A DNA stretch of 64,000 nucleotides from Phytophthora quininea (Eukaryota; Oomycota; Peronosporomycetes; Peronosporales; Peronosporaceae), in the NCBI GenBank assembly GCA_011947345.1, contig JAAVTG010000620.1, positions 744,001 to 808,000 of the forward strand. The letters are read 5' to 3'. This document shows positions 34,535 to 46,783 of the stretch, one piece after another. The position numbers and the translations under genes were made by a program. Below the pieces are notes generated by a model, which was not told the DNA's origin, made no database searches, and was given only the letters and a program-made list of their open reading frames with translations. The first letter of the stretch is position 1. Each line of letters starts with the position of its first letter.

Positions 34535-34610
34535 ATGGATGCAGTCAGCAAGGACGTGGGGCACGACATGGAAGAAGTTACTGCTGCAACAGCAAATTGT
34601 GCCAAAGATG
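34535..34610 (+). CDS. Possible first exon of an unknown gene
   Basis: ATG GAT GCA GTC opens 25 acidic codons ending AAAGATG before a donor-like GTGAGCC. It is divergent from the AAA gene with 135 bp between starts. No downstream exon can be found in the repeat-rich DNA that follows, so this may be a truncated or chance exon. Confidence 0.25.
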
Positions 34611-34959
34611 GTGAGCCGGTTGCATTTCCGGAGCTTATGTGTGCTCTACATCAATGTTCAGTGACTAGACGTAGCTATCACACCTGTGTAAAATACTAGA
34701 ACCACAAAGTAGCGTCAGAAACCCTCACTTTGCAATAAACTCTGTACATCTCAAGTGGCAAGCTTCCTCACTACTCACCTTCCGATCACCTTGATCTAGA
34801 GCTCCAGGGCAACGTGCAGAGATACTTAGCATATCGCGCACAGCGGCTATCATGACATGATGTGAAACTGGATTTTTCGATGGGATGCATTGGGCGCATA
34901 ATGACGGCACGTGATTGGACGGTTTGAATATTTGAACGGGAGGCTACAAGCGCGTACAG

Positions 34960-36660
34960 TGGAAGTAGGCTTGGGCGCAGCGGCGCCGGACGCGGGAGAT
35001 CTACCAAGGAGCTGTCTATAGGCTGGGAAGTGCGCAAGGGTGGTACGAATACACCCTTGAACGCAGATTTGCACTCAGTCCTGGCCACTCTCACAGTGAA
35101 GACAGGTCGCCTCACCGAAGAGGCCAAATCGCCGCACGGAATGTATCTGTGTGCGCGACTTGTCCCCTGCCTTGGTCACAGAATTGACTGCAACGATAAA
35201 AGACTCCGCCGCACCCGCAGCGAGTACCAAGCCACCCTCGCCGCACATTGTACTCAAGATGTTGACATACAAGTCCCGAGACTATCGCGACCCCAAGTGC
35301 GCCTAGTATTGATGATGACCCTTGGACGCACATCTGGCGTTGTGATGATGGTTGACCGCACATTGCGTCCCATACGTCGACATACGAATTCCAAGCCTAC
35401 TGTGCACCAAGTGCGTTCAAGGTCCATGGTGACCCTTTGTCACGAGGATAACTCGTGTACTGCATTTTCAGCACGATCGCAGCTTTCTATTTTCTCCTTG
35501 CTAACTGCAGTGAAACTCCTCCTCGCTGCTCTAACTCCTTTCAATTCAGTCTTTATTTTCCTCTCAACTCCTCAAGACTCAACCTTCTTCGACAGAGTGC
35601 AAGACACCCTTGGACGCAGATATGGCTGAACCTTAGACGCACGTGTAGAATGACCCTTGGCCGCACATGTTTTTATATGAAATTCACTATGTGTGCCGAC
35701 TGCTATGGAGTGCACATGCGTCCAAGCCCAACCTGCGCCCAATGCTCAGTTGACTCGGGCCTTGGACGCACATTTGCCCCAAGAAGCCAGTTTGGTGTGA
35801 ATTGATTGCGCCAAGTTGAGCTTCGGGCAAGAATTCAGTGGAACCCAGAATCCTGGACACCAAAGAGAGCGAGAAATCTTTTATAAAAACAAACAGAGAG
35901 TTCGATTTGCCTTGAAGCCCCGAAGTGGTCTCTGAAGCAGGTTTCCTGAGATACTGCACGCAGGCTTGAAGGACAAGACGGCCCCAGCGTCGCCGGAGCT
36001 CCCCAACCGTCAAAGTCAAGTCAAATTGGGTAGGGGATCTTAGGCTCGCGCCGAGGGTTCCCCCATTCCATATCCCAGTTGGGCCGTCTTCTCTGTGGGC
36101 GATCACCCATTTCATATTCATCTCCCCGCGTGTGCGCTAGCAGTTAGCCTACAAGGGCAAACCGGAATCGGAACTGCGCTCAAGGATCAAGAGAGGGCCT
36201 AGGTTGGTCAGAGTACTCTCAAGCTCCGAAAGGTTACAAGTGTGAAGTCCAGTGGGCCAAATGTATTCCCTCGCGAGAGGGTGGTGCGCGTTCGTCAAGT
36301 AGTGCCCAAGGTAACCCGAGTGCCTCAGGCACATATTCCTGAATCTACTCGGCTATAACCCCCCGTCCAAGGGTCTCAAAGAATGAGAGACGGCTGCATA
36401 TTTGTGCGTTTGCGCATCGGACTCTTTTGTACTGTTGGTTCTGCGTGGAGGAAATTCTCCTCAGTCAAGGCCCACCTCGCCACCTTCGCCGCAGAAGTGC
36501 GTCCAAGGGTGGTCGAGTGCCCAACCAAGTTCTCCAAGTCCGACCACTGAACCAAGACTGCCTGGTGGTAAATCCGGTCCGCCAGATCTAGCGATCGGGC
36601 CCACAGGGATTGCCGCAAGATCACACACCAAAGGACCCTTGGACGTAGATTGGAAACTAC
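34960..36660. repeat. Interspersed degenerate 12-bp motif array (ACCCTTGGACGCA and variants)
   Basis: Occurrences include about 35054 (CCCTTGAACGCA), 35320, 35607, 35630 (CCTTAGACGCA), 35653 (CCCTTGGCCGCA), 35760 and 36635 (CCCTTGGACGTA) in one orientation, and about 35716 and 36498 (TGCGTCCAAG) in the other, spaced irregularly over 1.7 kb and often followed by cAGAT or CACAT. On the minus strand the motif reads as codons for MCVQG or ICVQG, repeated in short frames, but no continuous gene is present. Confidence 0.6.
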
Positions 36661-37440
36661 TGATCTGCGCCCAACCATCCTTCTCAAGTTCGTTCAAGGT
36701 TTTTCTGGGCTACGAGCTTCACCGCCCGCGGTACCGCTACACAAACACCTCTGGGCAAAACGTTTCATCGGCCTTCTCCACAATCATCAAAGGCATCATT
36801 CGGATAAATGCCTCGCGAATACTGTTCGTGGACCCTGAAAAAGATTACACTCACCCCGAGCGTAACTGCACCGGTGGGTCGATGAAGTACGTCGTTGTAG
36901 ATTCACCTTTGGAGCTTATCCCATCGGCTGATATGGTTAATGTCTCCTCGAATTTTTATGAGTTGTCGCTTTCGGGCAATCCAACGCAGAAGCAAAAGTA
37001 TTGTTTGCAATCATTAGGCAGCTCATCAACGCTCGAATCACATACATCATCAACTTCATCACAGATTCTAAGTGCACGGAAAATCTCCGAGACGTTGTGT
37101 GGAAGCTTCCGTTGGTGCACGTTGAGCATGGCGGTCGTTCTCAACCACATATCGATGTATCTGTACTACACGATACGCTTTTTAACGTGTTGCTCCAATG
37201 AAAATGGGGTCATACCACTTGTGCAGAAACTTGTTGCAGGTCGGAATGTATTTGGGTCATATTAAACGTCTCGTTGTTCGAGTTGATTATTAATGAATCG
37301 GCACCAGATCGCTTTCTGGAAATTGCATTTGTTGCCATCTGCGGTTATAAGATTGGCAATGAGTGGGCTAACTCGGAGAGCAAACTCGATCTCGATTACA
37401 CCCTGACGAGATTGTGTTACGCTTTAAGCTAAGTTTCCAA
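36661..37440 (+). pseudogene. Decayed coding region, unrecognised
   Basis: Pieces in two or three frames have protein-like composition: GYELHRPRYRYTNTSGQNV (36706), ASRILFVDPEKDYTHPERNC (36810), VVVDSPLELIPSADMVNV (36890), FAIIRQLINARITYIINF (37005), LRDVVWKLPLVHVEHGG (37085) and RFLEIAFVAICGYKIGNEWA (37310). Frames connect only with indels and there is no convincing start or stop. The family is not recognised; it may be a transposon protein. Confidence 0.35.
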
Positions 37441-40400
37441 AGGTTGTCAAATCAATTGATGAGCGCGATTTTCGCTCGTGATCGACCTTGAACGGAGAAA
37501 TTCGGGTTGAAATCGAGACCAAAGTCACATGTGTATGTTTTACAATTGATAAAATCTTCTCCAAATTGCCCCCTTGATGGAATACCACACACCGCAGACT
37601 GATTTCTGACCTATTGTTCACTATAACCGTCTGTCTGTGCTATGTTCAACGCAGGCATTCGTTGCATCACCTGTATTCACGCAATATTGAATAGTATCAG
37701 CAAAGATAGATCGAATTCTGGCGAACAGCATGGTCCGAGAGGAGTCGGGTTGCAGGTTTTGCATCGACACCCATGATAACTGTGATGTAGCAACGCCGCC
37801 ACACAACACTTGCATCCATGAATTCCGGTTTTCCTACCTCGATACAGCAGCAAGATAGGTATATTTGCACCGGGTACTAGTAGCACTATCGGTGTCATCC
37901 CCGGTCAGTTCTAAGTGTCACTTTTCACCTCGCCTTTGCGTCTGGGCTAACTGAAAGGACACCACAGAGGTTTTACGTGCAGATAGACAGCCACGGTAAG
38001 CCTGTCTAACCGCTTTCTCTCAATTTGCTTTCTCAGTCGTTAGACGCCGAACTTGGTTTTGCTGCTCCTGAAATGCCAGCCGTCGCTCAAGTAGTGTGAC
38101 CGGGTTGACACCCGAGTAAAGGCACGTGACCTTAAATTGTTTCCATGCCAAGTGGTTCAGACATTGTACAAAGCAGAAAATATGCCGTTCCGAAGAAATA
38201 AGTAGAATCTGCAAAAACCAACTAGAAGAAATACTATCTTGATGCTTGAAACGCCACCTACACTGCTTGCCGTTTTTAGTGTAACTATGTGATCAGTTGC
38301 CAAGGCTGTGAGCCTATTGGATGCTAAGGCAAAGATACCTCGTCACCTCTCTAATTTTCACAAGGTGGTGGACGGCATACACATAGAATATGCACTCGTG
38401 GGGTACCCAGTTGGAGTCCTGTGTCAGGTAGGCAGGTAGGCTTCCTTTGGGCAATCACTAAAACGTTTGGGCGAACTGTTGGAAAACGTAAAAAAACGCA
38501 ATTTGAACAAAATATCACGTTTGGGGTGTGCGGTAGTACCGCAAGAGCGAGGAAATGTGCACGTAAAGGGGACGGTAAACGGGGCAAACAACACTGCAAC
38601 AAGGGGCAGCGGTGTAGAGGCTCCTTCTGAAGTAACCAGGCCGAGAGAAAGCTTAAGGCTCCAACCAACATTGTACGGTCGTGTTTTAAGTGCGAGATCT
38701 AACATTTTTACTTTTCCTGAATGGACTAGTGAGCAGTTTTTGCGGCAAAGGCATGGGAGGCAGTCTCGACGGACACTATCATAATAACTAATCAGACTGG
38801 GAACGCTTTCTGGGAGAAGGTGGCGTTGCATTACAACAGCATCCTCCGATAACACACGTAAAATACACGCGCCCTCAGTAAGCTATCTCCCAGGTATTAC
38901 TGTGTTGGCGAGCTTCTTCCACCAGTTTGTTTTGGCGTCCCACACACTAGTAACTGTTGTCCTTGAGACCGATGCCGCAACTAATGCACAGGCTTAGCAA
39001 ATGCATGCTGCCCTCTTCTTGATCTGAGCTGTCGGGGTGAATCGGAACATTTCTTACTTATGGAGCTGTATCAGACATGGTGAAACGAGCCACACAAGCA
39101 ATATCTCATCGTACTTCGCCTTGGATCCAATTTCGATGACACTGGTGCGTTTTTATTTTTACTTTCTTTTAATTCTTACCGTAGCAAGCATAGTAGTGAA
39201 TCGGAATCATCATGAATTGTCGATAAAACCATCAATGCTTCCCCTGCCTCGTGAATTAGTGTAAGAAACTCGAGGCAGCCAGTCTTTTAACCTATATCTC
39301 CAGCAATAGCCGAACACGCGTTTACGTTGCTGTGCAGGTATATTTTCCATATCCGAGGATTCTAGTACGGGAGGTACCAGGGCAGCATTTCAATAAATCC
39401 AATGCTAACTTGGTGGTGAGCTACATGGTGCGAGGAGTACATGGTTTGCAGTACAACTTGGGGGTTAAAGTTTAAGAGGTAATAAAATGCGTAAAATTTC
39501 ACAAACTGGTGTGTTGGCAGATATGCGTCTTAAGCATTGAACAAAAAGCCCAGCAAAATTGTAATTACTGAAGCTATGCCACCCCTAAAGGAGACGCGTT
39601 CGTCAGTGCGCTGCAACGTCACTAGTCCCGATATGATCCACGTTTCCACAAAACTCGTCGAAGTCAACCAGTATTGTGCCTTTCAGACATTTCGGCAATT
39701 TAGATCACCTGAAGTCGCAATAGGGGTAAGGTCAATAGCTTAAATTAACAGGCATGATGCAGCGAAATAGCAAAGTCTCATTATGTGGTGCGGATCTATC
39801 AATGAAGCTATCTGCTTCCGCAAAGATTCCGAATGGCAGATATATGTTTGACATTCAGGGTGTCCCCCTTGCTGCACCAGCTTATAACAGGTTTTCAAGA
39901 GACTTGCACGGTCCTATCCTTTATCTGAATTCCTCATCGGAGTCCAATGAAGACACTGACAACCTCTCTTATCAACAGGTTTTGAATTAGCCATTTACGA
40001 AGGACTGATACTACCTAAAGCAGTTTTCCCTACTCAAAGAGGGTCCAACAGGGAACGCTGCCACACAGTCTGATGGGCCCGTGATTCTCCAATCTGCAAG
40101 GCAAACCGCTCCTGAGACACTTTTTTAACTGTAACGTGGATATTTTCCAAGATGCGACGGCTGACCGTCGCCTCCGCCATGTGGATAACGGATGTCTATT
40201 TGGACCAGTTGTAACTTGAGGCGAAGGTTTGTTGTGGGTCACTATCTGTAAATGGTCACTATTGTGAACCGTCGCTTCGTCGTTATTCTTTGGGTGGGCG
40301 GCGCCGCGGACTCTGCCCATATTTCGCTTGATACTTGTATAGAATCATCTGTACAGGTGGGATTAGATAAAGCAAGAGCCCGCCATGGTGATATAATCAG

Positions 40401-41937
40401 AGAAGAATTTTCCCCTGACTTCCCAAGCGTCCTAGGTAAGCACCTTGCCTTGTTATTGTGGATAATGCCTGCCACTGAACACAGACCTTCGTGAAGTGAG
40501 TGTTCGTTTGGTCAGGCCAAGAGTGACGAGTGGTAGTTAGAGTGTATTTTAGTTTGACCTTATTAATAGGGGATTGTTGGTCGGAAGGGCCTTGTGTGTA
40601 GAGTGCTAGTCGCATTCCGACACGATTTCCAGCCGGAGTTATACTCCGAGGCCCGCGTAAGAGAATCCACAGGGTTAGGTAACCTTCGTCTGCTGGTGCC
40701 ACGAGACTTTGAGCGTGTGAGAGAGTGTTTGGATGTACAGGCAGAGGCTCATGCCTGTAGCGTCCGTTTATATTTGCCTACAGCGTAACATTCGCCTAAC
40801 GTTTCGGAAGGCGTATTGTTGTGTGCGGAAACTCGCTCCTACGTTGGCGAAAGTTCAGTGGATTTCTACACAACCTACGACCCTACCATTTGCAAATGAT
40901 TCAGCCTCAGTCCGATGAGGAGACTGAAGTCCGACGAAGAGTGCTAAAATGGAGCGCAATATATATATTACAACACAGTATTAGCAAAGAAATAAGGTAC
41001 AACCGATATATCCATTAAAATTGCGCAGGGTTTTTTGTATTCATCGCCACTCGCTCGCTATTTGGGCACTGCACCGCTCCCGACGACGTAGCCTGCTGCC
41101 TTAGCTGCGGTGTAGTCTGCACTTCGCAATGTACCACGCAGACTTGTTAAATTGGTGGCAGAATAAGAAATCGAAATTTAACGCTTGTTCCACAACGGAA
41201 CTTTCGTTAGTTCGACGTTCAGGAGGCGGGAAGTGATGCAAACATCCGTCCGCCAATTGACAGAGAAGCCATCAAGCGGCAGCAAATCAGGCTCATTCAT
41301 CTTAGGCTTATGTATGAAGTGGCGGAACAAGAACTCGATAGTAAGTTTGTTGTTCCAACATCTCGCACAGTAATTGGGTGGAAGAAGGACTTGTGGTCGA
41401 GATTGGAAAATGAAAAGTGAGTGTGATTGTGTAGCGGGCTGCGTAGCAGTGCACGTGCACAGAGGAAGACGTACGACTTCACGAGTCAGTGTCTTAGGCT
41501 TCCAGCCTTCGGTTCTCTACAAGAACCAAGTACAGTCCCGTAAGTAGGACTCGCAGAGTCAGTGTCCCTTAAAACAAGGACTACACAGATTAACTGCAAA
41601 ATAGAACTGAATTGAATTGTTTATCTGACCTTTGCTGTAAATATATAGACTAAACTATGTGGCATAGTTAATCTAAGAGATATGTAAATGAGTGGTGGAG
41701 AGCCAATGGCTACAGAGTCAAAACTCTACACACAGTTAAGAGTTTTGTGCAACCTCTAAAGTCAACGCACGGGCGTGACTTCCGTGTAACCCCGTTACAG
41801 ATTGAGTTAGTGCTAGCTGCTTTTCCTGGCGCTCTCTGTCCTGCGTTCCTGTCCACTAAATCTCCTGTTCTTGTCCTTGGTGCCAGTTCTGAATAGAGAC
41901 GCGCCCACCGCTCTCAAACACACACTAGCTTGAATAC
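37441..41937. other. Gene-poor, AT-richer region
   Basis: Only short frames occur, none with a motif I can support. Composition and patches such as cgcaagagcgaggaaatgtgcacg (about 38540) and a 40500-40760 stretch with LTR-like character suggest old transposon fragments, but no terminal repeats or domains could be matched by eye. Confidence 0.4.
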
Positions 41938-41940
41938 ACA

Positions 41941-42075
41941 CGAGTCGTACGATTGTACGCACAAATATGTACGCACATGTCCGAGTCGTACGATTGTACC
42001 CACACATATGTACCCACACCCGAGTCGTACGATTGTGCTCACGCAAGCATGTGACAGCACACTCGCCAACAGGCT
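41941..42075 (+). repeat. About 40-bp tandem repeat, three diverging units
   Basis: Units begin CGAGTCGTACGATTGTAC or GTG at 41941, 41982 and 42021 and continue with cacanatatgtacncaca-type sequence; TCGTACGA is palindromic. The last unit continues into ctcacgcaagcatgtgacagcacactcgccaaca, which recurs near 43325. Confidence 0.75.
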
Positions 42076-43315
42076 GACCGCCTTCCCAGCGCCTCATCAG
42101 CCTCTTTGTGCAGCGAGCACCGGCATACTCTCTTCCACTTCGTGTGTTACCAGCGCACAACCCAGCGATGTTCTTGTTCGTCAGTTTGGCGCTTGGGCCA
42201 TGTGCTCAGCAACGCGTCTCCCGCCTTTGTCTCCCAGGTAATGTCGCAAAAACTGATTAGTTACAGTCATTAGAGCTGTCTGGGCTTACACACGAGTAAA
42301 TACAACTTGCTAGACACCCCAATATTGTATTGGTGTTCGAGCAGTCATGGTGGTCCTCACGCTCACAAACGGAGCACTGCCACAGCATCGGTAGCTCCGG
42401 ATTAACACAACACAAATGCGCACTCTATTGGATGCTGGTTGAGTTGTCTTGGTTGCAGGAAGCTCGCTGGTCTTACACGGAAAATCGAAGAATGAGCACG
42501 CTCTTCTTTCGGCCTGAATCCGTCGCGCCGAAAACTTCTCCGCCTTTGACGTCGGGGCCTGTGTGTGCGACGAAAGTCTCCATTCAGTAACTCTTGTGCG
42601 TGCACAGTGTTTGGATCCCAATGAAATTCCCGTAAACGGCAACTCGGACGTCATCTGGATCCTAATTTCGAAGTAAAGCGCGGAAATTTGGGGTGATGGA
42701 GGCTGCCGACATGCTGCGAAGACTGTAATTCTTGGTTGCCCACAGCGGGGACTAAAGCAAGAATTTCTTCTGGATCTCGACCAGTAGAAAAAGTACTTTT
42801 AGAGCTTCAAACTTAGTGCTGGAACAACCGAAGCTCGGAATTTGCTCAAACTGCTGTTTGAGGCAGTAAAAGTACTGTTGCTGTAGCACTTTTGTACTGC
42901 TGGCTGGATTACTGTCGAGCTCTGCCTATCACAGCTCAATTGTTCGCTATAAAGCCAACCCACAGGATAAATTTGACATAGTCTTTGTATAGAGATTTTG
43001 AACCATGTGTCCGTCGCGACAAACAAAGATTTTTGTGCCAAATTCTATAGGTAATGGGAGGTTTTCAGACCCATACTGAAATCAATATAAAGTCTCGAAT
43101 TTGTTCTAGTCGCTCAAAACGATAAGTTTTAGAGGTACTTTTGAAACTGCTATTTTGTCCACGAGGACAATGAGGGATATGAAAGCTGGTGCCATTTCCA
43201 AAAATCTAAGACAAAGCATTCTATCCATACCCTTCTGATCTGAGTTGCATTGATATTGTGGTCGAAACAGCATCGTAGAATTTTGATCCTTTATTTTGTC
43301 GTACAGCCAGGCTAA

Positions 43316-43377
43316 GTGGGGACAGTCATACGACTGTACACGCAAGCGTGTGACAACATACTCGCCAACATACACAA
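43316..43377 (+). repeat. Second copy of the 42-kb repeat tail
   Basis: The sequence catacgactgtacacgcaagcgtgtgacaacatactcgccaaca parallels 42027-42074 with about 80 percent identity by eye, so it is a dispersed repeat family. Confidence 0.6.
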
Positions 43378-43385
43378 GCCCGTGG

Positions 43386-43487
43386 CTCACTCACTCACTC
43401 ACTCACTCACTCACCACTCACTCACTCACTCACTCACTCACTCACTCACTCACTCACTCACTCACCACTCACTCACTCACTCACTCA
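43386..43487 (+). repeat. (CACT)n microsatellite
   Basis: About 100 bp of CACT/ACTC repeats run with two CACCACTC interruptions. Translated, it gives Thr-His-Ser-Leu repeats, which are not a gene. Confidence 0.95.
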
Positions 43488-43617
43488 TATCTTCGTAAAA
43501 CCAGAGATCTAGTAACTCACAACAAGCTATAGTATGTGCCCCAGTTGAATGTGTAATTTTAGCAAGTGCGTCTCATTTTTTAATATATAAATCAACTGCG
43601 TGGATTACCTTCATGGA

Positions 43618-43698
43618 GACAGCTTGGCCGAGTGGTTAAGGCGATGGACTTGAAATCCATTGGGGTAACCCGCGTGAGTTCAAACCTCACAGCTGTCG
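43618..43698 (+). tRNA. tRNA-Ser(UGA)
   Basis: The sequence folds as a class II tRNA. The acceptor stem GACAGCT pairs with AGCTGTC, with discriminator G. The D arm contains TTGGCCGAGTGGTTAAGGC (A box). The anticodon arm GATGGACTTGAAATCCATT presents loop CTTGAAA with anticodon TGA. The long variable arm TGGGGTAACCCGCG and the T arm GTGAGTTCAAACCTCAC (B box GTTCAAACC) fit tRNA-Ser. There is no intron and no encoded CCA. A short T-run (TTCTTTTG at 43702-43709) follows as a likely Pol III terminator. It is the only tRNA I find in the window. Confidence 0.96.
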
Positions 43699-43759
43699 AA
43701 GTTCTTTTGCCGCGATGGACGTGGCCGTTCAGTGTGGATGGTGAACTGTGCGCTGTAAA

Positions 43760-44005
43760 AATCATCGCTCGTGAAAGGCTATTGTCACCACCTTCAGGTG
43801 TTGGTGGAAGGAAGCGCAGCAATGATCTTGTCCAATGACCAGATGATCAGCCATTCATGTTCTTTGTCCAGATTATTGACAGGGCTATTTACAGAATGTA
43901 GTCCAAGTTGTTGCGCGGATAGTAGACTGTGTATACGACACCAACCGGCTATCACCACATTTGACGAATGTATTGTGTCGGCCTCGTCAGTGTTGGCAGT
44001 TGGGA
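43760..44005. other. Short region right of the tRNA, no supported gene
   Basis: Open frames here are interrupted and mostly antisense to the hAT relic; nothing is supported. Confidence 0.3.
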
Positions 44006-44009
44006 CTTT

Positions 44010-44830
44010 CTATTTAGCCAATGGACCGGCGAAACACTGTTTTGCTGACCAGTTTTGGCCAAACGGCAACATACACTCGCAGGTAGCTGCGTTTACAGCA
44101 ATTGATAGTACTCTCATCACAAGCACGGGGAGTTTGCTTATACTACGTTCGGCCGCAACTAACTCCCAATATTCCCATGGGCAATCAGGATATTCAATTG
44201 CAGCTGCATGAGTAAACCGTCCTTTCAACAATGAAAGACTGTCACGACGAATCTCACCAATATCTTTGGTAGCAAACATGCGCCGGTAGTAGTAAACTGC
44301 TATCTTGCACAAAGAGCCAATACCTGACACAACTGTGTCGGGCAACATGTGCACTCTCTCGACGTACATGAGATGCAACACTAAACAAAGCATAAACAGC
44401 GACCCGCTCGCATTTTCGCCATCGGGAGTTCAACACATGTAATCAGTGTATCTCGGTGAATATGAAAGTGAACTTTGTAAATCAAAAAGAAAAACGATAT
44501 CACCGGCCGTGTTTTCATCGTGCTGGAGTCTGTAAGGTGCGTACGACAGTGGTGCAATAACAGCTTCAGCGTTGTCAAGGTCTTCCCAACAACATTGGTG
44601 GCCACGTTAGCACCGCAAGGTCGGGAAGTTGCTGCAGTCACGATATTGGCGATAAAACAATTGCATTGCTGACCTCGCACGCAACAGCGACCCAGAGCAC
44701 CCTTGCATCGAGTTCCTGCGTGTCTCGTACAGCGTCCGCAAGCCCAAGTCCTTCCCAAAGAATTCTTCATCAATTTTAGTAGTCGTGGCAGCCAGTCCGA
44801 TAAAGGCGCGTTTGAAGTGTTCACAATGGC
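44010..44830 (-). pseudogene. hAT-family transposase relic, C-terminal half
   Basis: Read right to left: KIDEEFFGKDLGLRTLYETR (about 44780-44720) matches the hAT core segment normally followed by RWNS; then a broken stretch; then RDSLSLLKGRFTHAAAIEYP, WEYWELVAAERSISKLPVLV and VLSIAVNAATCE (about 44180-44060). The last is the hAT C-terminal dimerisation motif, in which a tryptophan-rich segment precedes S/N-A-x-C/S-E. Several frame changes and stops interrupt it. The catalytic centre cannot be judged. Role: DNA transposition, inactive. Confidence 0.55.
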
Positions 44831-45002
44831 AGCTTTGTCCGGCTACCTTGGAAAACGATGACTTATGCCAAGCAAGTTATCCTTGTCGATATTTTCGACA
44901 TATCTGAAAGGAAGTTGGTCCAGCCTTTAGTGCGTTTCTGCATTAACTTTGAGCAATATTTAGCTTTTCTCAGCCTGACCCCTTACAAGACACTTCAATC
45001 AT

Positions 45003-45745
45003 TTGATGGGGCTGGGTGTGGCACCAAGAGGCTACACCTACAGGGAATGCAGGTTCTGCAGGGCTGCGAACAATGAACTGGGCACGTCACCGCCCAAGCC
45101 ACTCGTCGGAAGACCACGCAACTACGTCAGCCATCTTAACAAGTGCGGTATTACAAGGCAAGACACCTCCCTGCAGTGTCACCAAGCACACCGGATGATA
45201 CAACTGCCGCAATATCTCACGAGGCAAGTCCTGCATCCACGGAAGAAAACCCTGTAGCAACTCCAACGTTGGTGGAGACACGGTCGCAGATTACTGGCCC
45301 TTCGCGTGCGCATCGTGTTGGTGATGAAAAAGCGCTCGTCTCCGAAGGAAGGACTGAGGTCTTTATTTAGCAAAAAGCGGAAGTTTCCAGAGCAGACGTG
45401 AAAGAAGTTGAGCGTTTTTGGATAAAAATAACTAATCCTAACCGTAATCAAATTAAAAATTCAATGGAATCTTTAATACATCCTTTAATTTTATTATGAA
45501 AATATAACCCCACGCTGACAATCACGTTGCCGATAGGTTTACCAAGCAACCATCTACACAACGATTCCTGGATTTGTTGTGTTCTGGAGTGACGGATGTA
45601 CTTCTTTCACGGCGAACATTGGTGGCAGAGTTCTTACAGAGCATGCTACGCGAGGGCCCTTCAGCTATCTTGCATCCTGCTAAACCTGAGACTGTCGTTT
45701 CGGCTAAATCTAACTGTCCTGGTCATGTTGTGACGAAGCGTTAAC
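45003..45745 (+). pseudogene. BED-finger-type transposase fragment (probably hAT N-terminus)
   Basis: YTYRECRFCRAANNE followed about 20 residues later by GRPRNYVSHLNKC gives the C-x2-C...H-x4-C spacing of a BED-type zinc finger, the usual DNA-binding N-terminus of hAT transposases. Further right, VADRFTKQPSTQRFLDLLCS and EFLQSMLREGPSAI (45510-45650) resemble the segment after the finger. It lies on the plus strand, opposite to the C-terminal relic at 44.0-44.8 kb, so the two are either different copies or parts of one rearranged element. Confidence 0.45.
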
Positions 45746-45767
45746 CCGCTCTGGTAAGTGCAACTAC

Positions 45768-46181
45768 ATGGAGGAAAGCAAAGCTCTAGACTGTCACACG
45801 GTAGCGAAACACATTTGCAAACGCGCAAGCAAGGACATTGATGTGTCCAAGAACCCTCACAAGAAATTGCTGATTTATCCGAAGGAAAGAATAATCATTG
45901 TAGACACTGCAAGCAGCTCAACAATGTTCACGTCGTCACCAAGACAGCATCGGCTACCCGATGAAGAACGTGAGGCTAGCGAAAATGAAGATCCTGGTGA
46001 CGACGTTGATGGGGGTCCATCAATTTGGCTGCAGGAAGAACATTTTGACGAGGTCCTGGATGACAGCGAGATTAGTGCTGGATATGAGCAAGCTCACCGC
46101 AATGGATCGACGGCGTCGCCAATGGAAGGGTCAACAGTAGCGACAGAATCGAGAACAGCAGTGACAGGGTCAGAAGGATAA
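45768..46181 (+). CDS. Unrecognised open frame, 137 codons
   Basis: It begins MEESKALDCHTVAKHICKRA. The first half is basic and mixed, the second half acidic and Ser/Thr-rich (DEEREASENEDPGDDVD). There is no known motif. It directly follows the BED-finger relic and may be a transposon accessory frame. Confidence 0.3.
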   Translation: MEESKALDCHTVAKHICKRASKDIDVSKNPHKKLLIYPKERIIIVDTASSSTMFTSSPRQHRLPDEEREASENEDPGDDVDGGPSIWLQEEHFDEVLDDSEISAGYEQAHRNGSTASPMEGSTVATESRTAVTGSEG

Positions 46182-46529
46182 ATAGCAGCGATAACGGCAG
46201 TGTTCACCGAGTGGGAAGAAATTACTGACGCACTTAAGCCGCCTCTTTCACACGAACATGTAACACAACAACAACAACAATACCCCCAAGAAGCTACGAT
46301 GCTACCGATTTGCGCGGTCAAAAGGCGAAACTGTCGGAATTGCTCAGGTAGATAATCCATCTTTGATAGACGTAGTCGTTGTTCGATAGCTGCACAAATG
46401 ATTGTTGATCTCTGCGGTTTTGAAAATAATTATCATGCCTTAACCTTTAGCCAGGAGGATCATGCCAATGCGCTGATTTATTGGTTACTTCGTTGGATAT
46501 TATATCCTTAGTACGTAGCACTGTTCTTT

Positions 46530-46783
46530 TCAGTGACAGAGGAGTTCCACAAGGGAGAAGACTTCATGACGTGTCTGCTGGCAGTGGCAACTGCTAGTGT
46601 GGTTGAGGAGATCACCAAGATCTTGTTGGCCAAGTGTCCGCAGGCGCGTGTGCCGGACGTCGCGAATGCCAGCACATCGGGTACCCCGACGACTCGGGTA
46701 TTTTGACGCCGCGTAAGTACTGCAACACGAGACTGATCGCCGTGCGCGACAACATCAAAATCTGGACTATATCTCCGTACGAG
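46530..46783 (+). pseudogene. Coding sequence interrupted by the gypsy insertion
   Basis: A frame with EEFHKGEDFMTCLLAVATAS, then in the next frame GYPDDSGILTPRKYCNTRLI and DNIKIWTISPYE, runs up to the LTR at 46784. On the far side of the element, at 57284, QYRTLADVSYDCEASSIS continues in a compatible phase. The target bases GAG are present on both sides. The family is not recognised; it may be the front part of the transposon gene whose rear part is at 57.3-59.3 kb. Confidence 0.45.

Noticed and set aside
40908..40942. Hammerhead-ribozyme-like string (CCGATGAGGAGACTGAAGTC then CGACGAAG)
   Set aside because: The core should read CUGAUGA and GAAA; here it is CCGATGA and GACGAAG, and I could not find flanking stems with a cleavage triplet. 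Two core bases are wrong.
43386..43487. Thr-His-Ser-Leu repeat protein
   Set aside because: It is only the translation of the CACT microsatellite.
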